Source: Nemesobacter sp965204665 (lineage in GTDB: Bacteria; Desulfobacterota_D; UBA1144; Nemesobacterales; Nemesobacteraceae). From it: a stretch of 64,000 bases of DNA. The number at the start of each line of letters is the position of its first letter. Positions within the stretch are counted from its first letter, which is position 1. The translations under genes and the position numbers were made by a program. The stretch spans positions 434,001 through 498,000 of the forward strand of contig OZ242002.1 in NCBI GenBank assembly GCA_965204665.1, read 5' to 3'. The notes under the pieces are model-generated. The model searched no databases, was not told the DNA's origin, and worked only from the letters and a program-made list of their open reading frames with translations. Shown piece by piece: positions 54,600 through 63,661 of the stretch.

Positions 54600-55964
54600 A
54601 TGAAATTACGTAATTTCTTAGTGATGTTGTTTCTGCTCGGCGGCGCGGTTTTCTTTGCTGCCTGTGAAGGGGATATGGGTCCGGCGGGTCCGAAAGGAGA
54701 TAAGGGCGACCCGGGAACACCGGGACCGGCAGGACCTCCAGGAGCACAAGGACCGGCGGGACCCTCGGGCGATGTCTCCGGTGATCCCAGATGCGATGTA
54801 AGTAACGGCATAGATTCGACTAAAGGCCAACGGTTGATCCAGGGAACCGGTGGTGACGATGTCATCTGCGGAAATCAATACATCAACGACATTAAAGCCG
54901 GAGATGGTGATGATACTGTTTACGGCGCGGGAGGTAATGATCTGCTCTACGGTGAGGGTGGTAATGATACGATCTACGGCGGACCCGGAAATGATACGGT
55001 CTACAAACCGGCTGGAAATAGAAATAACAACTTCCACATCACCGACACGGGTGACGATACGTTTATCGGCGGCAGCGGAAAATTTGACAGGCTGATTTTT
55101 TCTAATGCTCCTACACCCGGTACTGAAAACCACGCAGACGGACTTTTTATTACAGCGGGGCATACTGTAGACCTCAGCAAGGAAGTCTCTTCGACGCATG
55201 CTACGTACGGGAATGATAAAATCACGGGTATCGAGGTTGTTGTCGGCGGTAAGGGTGACGACACTATTATCGGAGATGACGGGGACAATGTTCTATCCGG
55301 ATGGTTCGGTAGTGACAATCTGAAAGGCGGAGCCGGAGATGATACGATCGAACCCTCTCCTCTTAATTTTTTTAACGGCGTAGCAGGTACAGCAGACGGC
55401 AGTGAAGGCAACGATACTCTTGTAGTGTACGGAGGCAAGTATGTAATCGGCGGCAACACCTACACGGTAAACGGCGCCGGGCACAGAGACGCCTTCGATC
55501 TTACAGACAGCACTCATACTTCCAATATGTCCAACTTCGAGAACCTTTCAGCCGTACTGATAAGTTATACTGGCGCTCCTCGTATTACATCTGTTACTTT
55601 TAAAGGAGACGGCAATGCGAATACTCTCAGAGGAGGAAACGCCGTCGACACTCTTGAAGGTAGAGGAGGGAACGATACTCTGATAGGCGGCAAAGGCGCC
55701 GACAACCTTACCGGCGGAGCCGGAAACGACACTTTCCTCATCGGAAAAGCCGACGGCGGTGTGGATATCATTAAGGACTTCACACTGGCGGACGACAAGA
55801 TTCAGTTCAGCGGCTTCGCGGCGGGGGCCAGAGCGTTGACCAACGCTGCCGGCAAGATTTCCGTAGGAGGAGTTGAAGTTGTTGAGATACAAGTAAGCGG
55901 CTCGGCAAACAACGAACTAGCGGGGAATATCATCGGTCAGAACAAGTATGAGTTTGTAGACTGA
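54600..55964 (+). CDS. Collagen-like/RTX repeat lipoprotein (cassette VI)
   Basis: 454 residues; AAAGGAGG precedes ATG 54600. Signal peptide and lipobox FFAAC as in cassette I. The collagen part is the shortest, about 11 triplets (GPAGPKGDKGDPGTPGPAG). CDVSNGID and VICGNQY follow. The RTX blocks (GDGDDTVYGAGGNDLLYGEG, GGKGADNLTGGAGNDTF) flank a middle with NFENLSAVLISYTGAPRITS, which matches cassette I, so I and VI form one subgroup. The end is IKDFTLADDKIQFSGF and YEFVD. Confidence 0.87.
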   Translation: MKLRNFLVMLFLLGGAVFFAACEGDMGPAGPKGDKGDPGTPGPAGPPGAQGPAGPSGDVSGDPRCDVSNGIDSTKGQRLIQGTGGDDVICGNQYINDIKAGDGDDTVYGAGGNDLLYGEGGNDTIYGGPGNDTVYKPAGNRNNNFHITDTGDDTFIGGSGKFDRLIFSNAPTPGTENHADGLFITAGHTVDLSKEVSSTHATYGNDKITGIEVVVGGKGDDTIIGDDGDNVLSGWFGSDNLKGGAGDDTIEPSPLNFFNGVAGTADGSEGNDTLVVYGGKYVIGGNTYTVNGAGHRDAFDLTDSTHTSNMSNFENLSAVLISYTGAPRITSVTFKGDGNANTLRGGNAVDTLEGRGGNDTLIGGKGADNLTGGAGNDTFLIGKADGGVDIIKDFTLADDKIQFSGFAAGARALTNAAGKISVGGVEVVEIQVSGSANNELAGNIIGQNKYEFVD

Positions 55965-56139
55965 GTTCATCGTCTTTTCGGTGAAGTTGTTTCCGCAGAA
56001 GGAACAACCTCGATATTCAGTGGATTCTGTTTGTTTTTTCGGATGAATCCGGGTTTTCCGCAGTGAGGAGACAGAAAGTCCGCCCGATGAATTTCCCCGA
56101 TGCCTTTTATATTGCCCCCGACGAGTGAACCCGACAATA

Positions 56140-56380
56140 TAAAACCGGTGCTGGTAGAAACGTTGTCGAGATCCCGACATACACGGGCACGGTCTACCGA
56201 GCCTCGGGATGGATACATGTCGGAACCATGCAGGAATGCGGACGCTGCGAACGGTACAGTTAATTCGACAAACCCGAAAAGGACACCAGGATGAAAACGC
56301 TTCGCGGGAACTGGAAGCGAATCCTCGACCGCTGAAAACGCTCATCCGTCACACCCCGACCTGAAGGTTGTAAACGAGCA
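56140..56380 (+). pseudogene. DruA-like C-terminal remnant, right side of cassette VI
   Basis: Reads in one frame TYTGTVYRASGWIHVGT before a frame break, and without the four-base insertion found in the cassette I copy. It is the inverted counterpart of the left flanks and ends with the complement of the TTCGGTCAAGG tail region. Confidence 0.6.
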
Positions 56381-56459
56381 AATATTTCGAAGAGAGAAAA
56401 AACCTTGATTTAGTCCCGCTAATTTGGAATATTCTTAGATGGAGTAGGATTTACCAGAA

Positions 56460-56639
56460 ATGGCGAAAGACGAAAAACAAAAAACAGAAACAGTTGGTGG
56501 AGAGGTCCCGGTAATCTGGTCTCAGAAAAGAGTTCCCAACATAGAAAAGGGATATAATAAAAACATACCCTTTTACATGATGGGGATTTTTGCGGTACTT
56601 ATAGTACTTAGCCTGTTTTTCGCCGTTCTCACATCCTGA
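56460..56639 (+). CDS. Small single-pass membrane protein
   Basis: 59 residues from ATG 56460 (AGGA 10 bp upstream). A charged N-terminus (MAKDEKQKTETVGG) is followed by one C-terminal helix (MMGIFAVLIVLSLFFAVLTS). It resembles small subunits or assembly factors in shape only; no family is recognised. It precedes another small membrane gene by 28 bp. Confidence 0.55.
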   Translation: MAKDEKQKTETVGGEVPVIWSQKRVPNIEKGYNKNIPFYMMGIFAVLIVLSLFFAVLTS

Positions 56640-56667
56640 AGCACACAGGTTTTCCGGGGGATGGACA

Positions 56668-57153
56668 ATGAAACCCCAGAATCACTCCTCACCAATTACA
56701 AGGAACCAAAGTTCTCTTAAAGTCGTTTGGCTCGCTCTTGTGCTGGCAATGCTGGCCTATACCTTGGTGGGATTTGTTTTTTCCGGGGCCGTACCTGCAG
56801 ACCAGAAAGAAAACACGAAAACATTCTTCCTGATCGGCGGAGTTTCTCTGGGGATAATTTCGCTTCTCATATTCAAATTCACTCTGTCACGGAAATCGCT
56901 TCGGAAAAAATTTCTCACAACCCAAGGGCAAGAAGAGCAGAAAAGGTTTGATGATCTCTCAAATTCTCTCCTGCTTCCGCATGTGATTCCATGGGGGATA
57001 AACGAAAGCATAGTACTTCTCGGGTTCGTTCTTTCGTTTATAAGCAAAAATCCCGTGGATATAGTACCGTTCTCCGCACTGGGAGCAGCGTTGCAGATCT
57101 ACATGTATCCGCGTACTGAACATCTTGTAAAAGAAGCAACTGAATCTGACTGA
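56668..57153 (+). CDS. Hypothetical membrane protein
   Basis: 161 residues with about three to four hydrophobic helices (VVWLALVLAMLAYTLVGFVF, FFLIGGVSLGIISLLIF, ESIVLLGFVLSF and a weaker last one). The loop between helices 2 and 3 is basic. No family is recognised. Convergent with tmk. Confidence 0.6.
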   Translation: MKPQNHSSPITRNQSSLKVVWLALVLAMLAYTLVGFVFSGAVPADQKENTKTFFLIGGVSLGIISLLIFKFTLSRKSLRKKFLTTQGQEEQKRFDDLSNSLLLPHVIPWGINESIVLLGFVLSFISKNPVDIVPFSALGAALQIYMYPRTEHLVKEATESD

Positions 57154-57164
57154 AAGTCCTCAGG

Positions 57165-57770
57165 TCAGGTAAAAAAACTTCTTATTTCAAGGTGAACTTC
57201 TTCGGGGGAGAATGTTGCGTCTACAACTTTCATTCTCGAGCGCTCTTTTTTAAGCAGTTCTCCATACCCCTCGTAGATTCTTTTGTGGAAAAGCAGAGGC
57301 TCCTCATCTATTTTGGAGTTTTCCCCTCTGCCTCTGAGTCTGTCGAGGGCTTCTTCCACCGGCATTCTAAGCAGAAACGTGATGTCCGGATCAACTCCCA
57401 AAGAGGATGCAAGAGCCATGCGGGAAACGATGTCTCGATCAATTCCTCTACCGAAACACTGATAAACGAAGGTTGAATCGTAGTACCTGTCGCATATTAC
57501 AGTGAACCCTTCCATCAACCTGGGTAGTATGAAGTCCCTTACGTGTTGCGCCCTGTCCGCGCAGAAAAGACAAAGTTCCGCGAAAGGCTCAATATCGATG
57601 TCCCTTCTATTGAGAATCGCGTTTCTTATGCCTCCACCTAATTTCCCCCAGCCGGGTTCTCTGGTAAGAGCAACTCTGGTTCCCGAAGATTCAAGGTAAT
57701 CGGCAAGAAGTTTCGCCTGTGTCGACTTGCCGCTTCCTTCCGTTCCCTCAAACGTGATAAGTTTTTTCAT
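57165..57770 (-). CDS. tmk: Thymidylate kinase
   Basis: 201 residues. P-loop FEGTEGSGKSTQAKLLADYL, the DR(Y/H) motif in ICDRYYDSTFVYQ, TREPG, and the lid region RGRGENSKIDEE. It phosphorylates dTMP to dTDP. It has a standalone position between a membrane protein gene (convergent) and rluB. Confidence 0.94.
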   Translation of the reverse strand: MKKLITFEGTEGSGKSTQAKLLADYLESSGTRVALTREPGWGKLGGGIRNAILNRRDIDIEPFAELCLFCADRAQHVRDFILPRLMEGFTVICDRYYDSTFVYQCFGRGIDRDIVSRMALASSLGVDPDITFLLRMPVEEALDRLRGRGENSKIDEEPLLFHKRIYEGYGELLKKERSRMKVVDATFSPEEVHLEIRSFFT

Positions 57771-57894
57771 AAGTCGCCTCGTATGAAACAGAACGGTTCT
57801 TCGTCTTCCGTAAAAACCGCATTCTTTTGAAACTCAACGGTCAAATTGAGATGCTTCAACAACATATCAGTCAGATTATCATGCTTCTTACTAT

Positions 57895-58644
57895 TCACCG
57901 CGCGGAATTAGAGTCAGGATTTGCGGGTGAAAACCCTGTCATTCTCCGAAGTCCTTCCAGCTCCCGCTGAGAAAGGTCCCGCCACTTTCCGCTCAGGAGC
58001 CCCCCGAGACGCACATTGCCGCAGGAAACTCTCTTAAGTCTTGTAACTCTGTGTCCGAATGCCGCAAAATATTTTTTCACAAGATGTTTTCTTCCCTCGC
58101 AGAACGAGATGCTTATTCGAGCGCGTCCCTTGAAAACTTTTACGACCTTTGCCGAATCAGGCTTTGCGAACCGTTCCTCAATCCGCATTCCCATGGCAAT
58201 CCGCGTTTCGAAATCAGGAGAAATTTCACCCGACAGTTCGACAAGATATTTTTTCACCACTCCATATCCGGGGTGATGTATTCTGTTTGCGAGTTCTCCG
58301 TCGTTTGTGAGAAGCAGAAGTCCTTCCGAGTCATAGTCAAGTCTTCCGACAGGGTAGACCCTCTGACTTACATCGGCAAGAAAAGACGTTATGGTTTTTT
58401 TTCCACCCTCTGTTGATCTGAGTGAAGTAAGAAAAAATGGAGGCTTATTGAGCATCACGTATCTTTTTTGTTCGGGACGCACGCGTTTTCCGTCAAGAGA
58501 AACAACATCGGAATTCTCGTCTATCGCAGACCCTAAAATGCAGACGACTTTTCCGTTCACGCTCACGCGGCCGGACTTTATAAGGTTGTCAGCCTTTCTT
58601 CTCGAGGTTATTCCGCACTCGGATAAGAATCTGTTAAGCCTCAT
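57895..58644 (-). CDS. rluB: RluB/RsuA-family pseudouridine synthase
   Basis: 249 residues. An N-terminal S4 domain (RLNRFLSECGITSRRKADNL) is followed by the catalytic motif VGRLDYDSEGLLLLTNDGEL with the nucleophilic Asp, and KKYLVEL. The C-terminal EGRKHLVKKYFAAFGHRVTRL matches the RluB/E/F branch. It modifies uridine in 23S rRNA; which site is not settled by sequence alone. Confidence 0.88.
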   Translation of the reverse strand: MRLNRFLSECGITSRRKADNLIKSGRVSVNGKVVCILGSAIDENSDVVSLDGKRVRPEQKRYVMLNKPPFFLTSLRSTEGGKKTITSFLADVSQRVYPVGRLDYDSEGLLLLTNDGELANRIHHPGYGVVKKYLVELSGEISPDFETRIAMGMRIEERFAKPDSAKVVKVFKGRARISISFCEGRKHLVKKYFAAFGHRVTRLKRVSCGNVRLGGLLSGKWRDLSQRELEGLRRMTGFSPANPDSNSAR

Positions 58645-58681
58645 CTGATTTCAGAACAGACACCATGCGATTCACATCGAG

Positions 58682-60628
58682 TCAGTTTGCGCGGTTCATG
58701 CGGTTTCGGACAAGGTTGTCCACCACAGAAGGGTCCGCGAGCGTTGATGTATCTCCCAAATCACCATAATCGTCAGCGGCTATCCGACGCAGTATCCGGC
58801 GCATGATCTTGCCCGAGCGGGTTTTCGGAAGACCGGGAGCCCACTGCATCAGATCAGGAGAAGCGATAGGTCCGATTTCCTTTCTTACCCACCTGATCAG
58901 TTCCCCGCGAAGTTGTTCTGATGGTTCGCGATTAGCGTTCAGAGTAACGTAAGCGTATATGCCTTGTCCTTTTATTTCGTGCGGATAGCCGACTACGGCA
59001 GCCTCGGCGACATCAGGATGAGCCACAAGCGCGCTTTCTACCTCCGCAGTTCCCATGCGGTGGCCGGACACGTTTATCACATCGTCCACACGGCCGGTAA
59101 TCCAGTAATAACCGTCTTCATCTCGACGACAACCGTCGCCGGTAAAGTACCTGCCGGGATATGCGGTGAAGTAAGTTTCGATAAAACGCTGATGATCACC
59201 GTAAACCGTGCGCATCTGTCCCGGCCATGAATCCACCAAACAGAGATTGCCCTCCGCCGCGCCCTGCAGAACATTGCCGTCGTCATCAACCAGTTCCGGA
59301 CGCACGCCGAAAAACGGCAACGCGGCGGAGCCGGGCTTAAGGTCAGTCGCTCCCGGAAGCGGAGTTATAAGAACGCCGCCGGTTTCTGTCTGCCACCATG
59401 TGTCGACTATCGGACAACGACCTCCGCCGACCACATCGTAGTACCATTTCCAAGCCTCCGGATTTATGGGCTCCCCCACGGTCCCCAGAACTCGAAGAGA
59501 AGAACGGGATGTTCTATGTACCGGTTCTTCTCCCTCGCGCATCAGAGTGCGGACCGCAGTCGGGGCGGTATAGAAGATGTTCACCTCATGTTTGTCGCAG
59601 ACATGCCAGAAACGTGATATGTCGGGGTAGTTGGGTACGCCTTCGAACATCACCGTGGTAGCGCCGTTGGCAAGCGGCCCGTAAACAATATAACTGTGGC
59701 CGGTGACCCACCCTACATCCGCCGTACACCAGTAAACATCCCCGTCATGGTAATCAAAAACATACCTGTGGGTCTTCGAGGCATAGACCATGTATCCTCC
59801 GTTGGTGTGCAGAACTCCCTTCGGCTTTCCCGTAGAGCCCGACGTGTAGAGAATGAACAGGGGGTCCTCCGCATTCATCTCCTCATAAGGACATTCGTCC
59901 GAAACCTCCTGCGCGGCTTCGTGATACCATACGTCCCGATCCGAGTTCCAAGGTACGTCCGCTCCCGTGCGGCGCACGACGAGAACCCTTCTGACGACCG
60001 ACCCCGCCTCGGTCTCAAGCGATCTGTCCGTATTGATTTTCAGGGGGACCGTGCTGCCTCCTCGAACTCCCTGATCCGCGGTGATCACTATCTCGGACCC
60101 GCAGTCGCGTATCCTTCCCGCAAGAGCATCCGGCGAGAATCCTCCGAAAACCACAGAGTGAATCGCTCCTATGCGCGCGCAGGCCAGCATCGCGAATACG
60201 GCTTCAGGAATCATGGGCATGTATATGGTTATCCTGTCCGCTCTGCGCGCACCCAGAGAAATTAAAACGTTCGCCATCCGGCATACTTCTTTTTTCAGTT
60301 CCGCATAGGTGAATTTCTTATCCTCGCCCGGGTTATCCCCCTCCCAGATGACAGCGACTTTGTCCGGAGTTCGTTCCGCATGACGGTCAACGCAGTTCGC
60401 GCATGCATTGAGCGTGCCGTCATGAAACCATTTGATGTGTACATCCCCGGGGCCGTAATTTACGTCCTTCACCTTCGTATAGGGTCTGATCCAGTCGATG
60501 CAGCCGCCCGCAGTTCGCCAGAATTGCTCTGAATCCCGGACCGACCGGCGATATATGTCCCTGTATGCGTCCCTGTCGACAAGCGCCTGCGATGCGAACG
60601 ACTCCTGTACCGGAAAGGTTTTAGACAT
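58682..60628 (-). CDS. acs: Acetyl-CoA synthetase
   Basis: 648 residues, normal length. ACS N-terminal domain; ATP loop YTSGSTGKPKGVLHTNGGYM; acetate-pocket region WWQTETGGVLITPLPG; and the C-terminal regulatory lysine motif in PKTRSGKIMRRILRRIA, where acetylation can switch the enzyme off. GGAG lies before ATG 60628. It activates acetate to acetyl-CoA. Confidence 0.96.
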   Translation of the reverse strand: MSKTFPVQESFASQALVDRDAYRDIYRRSVRDSEQFWRTAGGCIDWIRPYTKVKDVNYGPGDVHIKWFHDGTLNACANCVDRHAERTPDKVAVIWEGDNPGEDKKFTYAELKKEVCRMANVLISLGARRADRITIYMPMIPEAVFAMLACARIGAIHSVVFGGFSPDALAGRIRDCGSEIVITADQGVRGGSTVPLKINTDRSLETEAGSVVRRVLVVRRTGADVPWNSDRDVWYHEAAQEVSDECPYEEMNAEDPLFILYTSGSTGKPKGVLHTNGGYMVYASKTHRYVFDYHDGDVYWCTADVGWVTGHSYIVYGPLANGATTVMFEGVPNYPDISRFWHVCDKHEVNIFYTAPTAVRTLMREGEEPVHRTSRSSLRVLGTVGEPINPEAWKWYYDVVGGGRCPIVDTWWQTETGGVLITPLPGATDLKPGSAALPFFGVRPELVDDDGNVLQGAAEGNLCLVDSWPGQMRTVYGDHQRFIETYFTAYPGRYFTGDGCRRDEDGYYWITGRVDDVINVSGHRMGTAEVESALVAHPDVAEAAVVGYPHEIKGQGIYAYVTLNANREPSEQLRGELIRWVRKEIGPIASPDLMQWAPGLPKTRSGKIMRRILRRIAADDYGDLGDTSTLADPSVVDNLVRNRMNRAN

Positions 60629-60778
60629 ATCTTAGCTCCTCATAACTGTTTTTGCAGAACCTTCGCCGCCTTTGTTCCTCATGTATCAGTTCCGGGGAGT
60701 TGAGGAAAAGCAACACGAGTCCTATCTACAGAGGAATTTACAAACCTGTGTTGGGTATCCGTCATATCTCCGCCTGTT

Positions 60779-62407
60779 TCAGTTTCCTCCGCTGCCCGCG
60801 ACAGGAAGTGCGGGCAGTCCCAGCTCTTCAAGAAAAAGATTATGCCCGACCGCGGCGGAAACTACGGTTTCCTCCAAATCAATCAGTTCCCCGTTCACCT
60901 CCGTCAGATCCACTCTCGGTTCAGGCTTCGCCGTGCTCACGTACCGGGAGATGTTCAGATTGTATTCATTTCCCTCTATCTCCTCCATCGACACGCGGCG
61001 GGAATAACGCTCCTCCTCCCTGCGGTTTCTGTAGGTCTCCACTATCTTCTCTATGTGCTCGGGAAGCAGACGGTTCCTGCGCTTGTCCTTCTCGAAGTTC
61101 TCCTCCGAGGCGGCGTTTATGAAAAACACGTCATCCGGTTTCCTGCACTTCTTCAGAACCAGAACACATACGGAAATACCCGTCGAGAAAAACAACTTTT
61201 CAGGCAGTCCGATCACCGTGTCTATATGTCCGTCCTCGAGCAGCTTCCTGCGGATGCGCGCCTCCGCTCCTCCGCGGAACAGAACTCCGTGCGGAAGAAT
61301 AATCGCCATCGTTCCTTCATCGCTCAGAAAATGGAAGCCGTGCAGCACAAAGGCGAAGTCCGCAGCCGCCCTCGGCGCCAGACCGTAATTCCTGAATCTG
61401 AAGTCCTCACCCGTTGTTTCTTCCGGTTCCCACCGGTAACTGAAAGGCGGGTTGGCCACCACCGCATCGAACTGAAGTTTTCCTGCGGGATTCCTCTCCC
61501 TGAAGACATCCCAGTCGTTGAGAAGCGAATCACCGTGGAATATCTCGAACTCGGAGTCCCTGACTCCGTGCAGAAGCATATTCATGCGCGCCAGATTGTA
61601 GGTCGTGATGTTCTTTTCCTGACCGTAGATTCTGCCGATACCGTCCTTACCCGTCTGATGACGGACATTGAGCAGCAGCGAACCCGAGCCGCACGCGAAA
61701 TCCAGCACTCTGTCGAGTTTCTTCTTTTTCCCTGCGGTCGGCTCCTGACCGTCCAGAGTGACAATCCGGGAAAGAACGGTGGAAATCTGCTGCGGCGTGT
61801 AGAACTCTCCCGCTTTCTTTCCGGAACCGGCGGCGAACTGCCCTATCAGGTACTCGTAGGCATCGCCCAGTATATCACTGTCGGTTGAAAACTCCGCAAT
61901 GCCTTCCGAAATTGTCGTTATGATAGTGCAGAGCTTGTCGTTGCGTTCCTTGTGCCTTTTACCCAGTTTCTCGGAACTGAGGTTGATCTCGGAGAACAAA
62001 CCTTGAAACGTGGTCTCGAAAGATTCGTTTTCTATATACTTGAAGCCTTTTTCAAGAGTATCGAGCAGGTCCTCATCTTGAGTTCTCGCCATCTCGGCTA
62101 TACCTGCCCACAGATACTCCGGTCTGATCACATAGTGCACTCTTCTGCGCATATGTTTTTCAAAAAGGGGTACATCTTCAGCATTGCTGTCGTACCAGAC
62201 CGATAAGGGCGAGCGTCTGTCGTCATCCGTGTCGGGGTAGTCCTCCTTCAGTAATCTTCGGGCGGCCGCTTCGTAGTTGTCCGAGAGATAGCGCAGGAAC
62301 AGAAATGAAAGCATGTAGTCGCGGAAGTCGTCGGCATCCATGGAACCCCGTAACCGGTCCGCGATTTCCCAGAGGGTTTTACCAAGGTCGCGTTCTTTTT
62401 CCGTCAT
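60779..62407 (-). CDS. hsdM: Type I restriction-modification methyltransferase subunit HsdM
   Basis: 542 residues. The N-terminal helical domain (LGKTLWEIADRLRGSMDADD) precedes the adenine-N6 methylase core with SAM motif DFACGSGSLLLNV and catalytic NPPFSYRW. KKAGEFYTPQQISTVL is a strong HsdM hallmark. With HsdS it methylates the target site. It is the last gene of the hsdR-hsdS-hsdM operon and overlaps hsdS by 4 nt (ATGA). Confidence 0.95.
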   Translation of the reverse strand: MTEKERDLGKTLWEIADRLRGSMDADDFRDYMLSFLFLRYLSDNYEAAARRLLKEDYPDTDDDRRSPLSVWYDSNAEDVPLFEKHMRRRVHYVIRPEYLWAGIAEMARTQDEDLLDTLEKGFKYIENESFETTFQGLFSEINLSSEKLGKRHKERNDKLCTIITTISEGIAEFSTDSDILGDAYEYLIGQFAAGSGKKAGEFYTPQQISTVLSRIVTLDGQEPTAGKKKKLDRVLDFACGSGSLLLNVRHQTGKDGIGRIYGQEKNITTYNLARMNMLLHGVRDSEFEIFHGDSLLNDWDVFRERNPAGKLQFDAVVANPPFSYRWEPEETTGEDFRFRNYGLAPRAAADFAFVLHGFHFLSDEGTMAIILPHGVLFRGGAEARIRRKLLEDGHIDTVIGLPEKLFFSTGISVCVLVLKKCRKPDDVFFINAASEENFEKDKRRNRLLPEHIEKIVETYRNRREEERYSRRVSMEEIEGNEYNLNISRYVSTAKPEPRVDLTEVNGELIDLEETVVSAAVGHNLFLEELGLPALPVAGSGGN

Positions 62408-63661
62408 GCCGCGGGCTCCCGAGTGAGTTCATAATCCGTACAGGGAAACAACTGCTGCATCAGACCTTTTTTATGAGCCTTCAATGCATCGACTTTTCGG
62501 GACTGCGCAGTGATCAGGTCGTCGATAGAAGTAAGGCAGTCGGCGATCTTCTGTTGCTCCTTCTCGTTTGGTAAAAAGAGACTGATCTTAGACAATGTAG
62601 GAAACTTTAAATTCCAAGTATCGGATGTCAGACCCTGCGAGTTTCTTTGGAAAATTTGCATAACACTTTTCAACTTAAAATAAAACCCCCAGAATTCTGC
62701 GTGCTGACCGACTTTAGGAATAAGCACCGTATAAGCTGGGCTAACAACACCTTCGCATTTTGAAACACCACTTGCACCCTGCCACATTCGCATTGAGTTG
62801 TATGCAATATCGTTTACGTTCACTTTTTTATATTTTGACTTATCGGCAGGAGAGTTGTTTTTTCTATTCAAGTTTTTCGCGTGTATAACACCGCTTGATA
62901 ACGATACAGATAACATTTCCTGAGTCTCATCACCCTTCTCTGTTCTTTCTGAAAACACTGAACCTAAACTTTTCTCCTCCCACTCCCCCGCATCCCGAAA
63001 CTCCGGAAACCGCAGCTCGGGCACCGTTTCACCTTCCGCCGGAAACAGCCGCTGCATCAGACCTTTCTTATGAGCCTTCAATGCATCGACTTTCCGGGAC
63101 TGAGCAGTGATCAGATCGTCGACAGAAGTCAGACAGTCGGCGATCTTCTGCTGCTCGCTCAGGGAGGGGATTCCCAGTGTAAGCAACTTAAGATGACTTG
63201 GATATAAATGAATGATTGTCGTTTTTTGTGCCAAATCTGAAAGTCTCATTTTTTGGGTAGGTGTGTTCAAATAATATGCCAAGAATATTCCGTTCTGCTG
63301 ACTGCGGATGATATTTATGTCTCCCCCCAATGCAACTCCATCAACGCATATACAAGAAGCCGATGCTGTATGAGAGGCAGGAATAACTACATCATTTATT
63401 TTACCCATAACCAGTTCAGAAACGGGAACTTCTGTGCTGGAAATAACATTTGAAATAGTTTCTCCGTAGTGGGTGTAGAGTTCACCACACTGAATACACT
63501 TTACTGCCCCGTTGTCTGTAACATCTTTTTTCGAAATCCCTTTCCCTTTGCTGATCTTAGAAATATATCCTAATCTCTTTTGCTTCCACCCCCCCCCCTA
63601 AATCCCGAAACTCAGGAAACCGCAGCTCGGGCACCGATTTCTTTTTCTCCCGATCAATCAT
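62404..63661 (-). pseudogene. hsdS: Type I specificity subunit hsdS, out of frame at a G10 run (probably phase-variable)
   Basis: Reading from ATG 63661 gives MIDREKKKSVPELRFPEFRD and then meets ten G (C10 at 63589-63598 on the + strand). With ten, the frame ends at 63557 after about 34 codons. With nine, it would continue GGGWKQKRLGYISKISKG and give a complete subunit of 418 residues. The two target-recognition domains are each followed by a conserved helix (IADCLTSVDDLITAQSRKVD). Both are intact downstream. This pattern, a single homopolymer in an otherwise undamaged gene, points to a switch set OFF rather than decay. A shorter product could start inside, e.g. at 63408. A sequencing miscall of the run is the main alternative. 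Confidence 0.85.
63589..63598 (-). repeat. G10 homopolymer in hsdS
   Basis: Ten C on the + strand, ten G in the sense strand of hsdS, about 20 codons into the gene. Length 9 or 12 would restore the frame. Confidence 0.9.
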
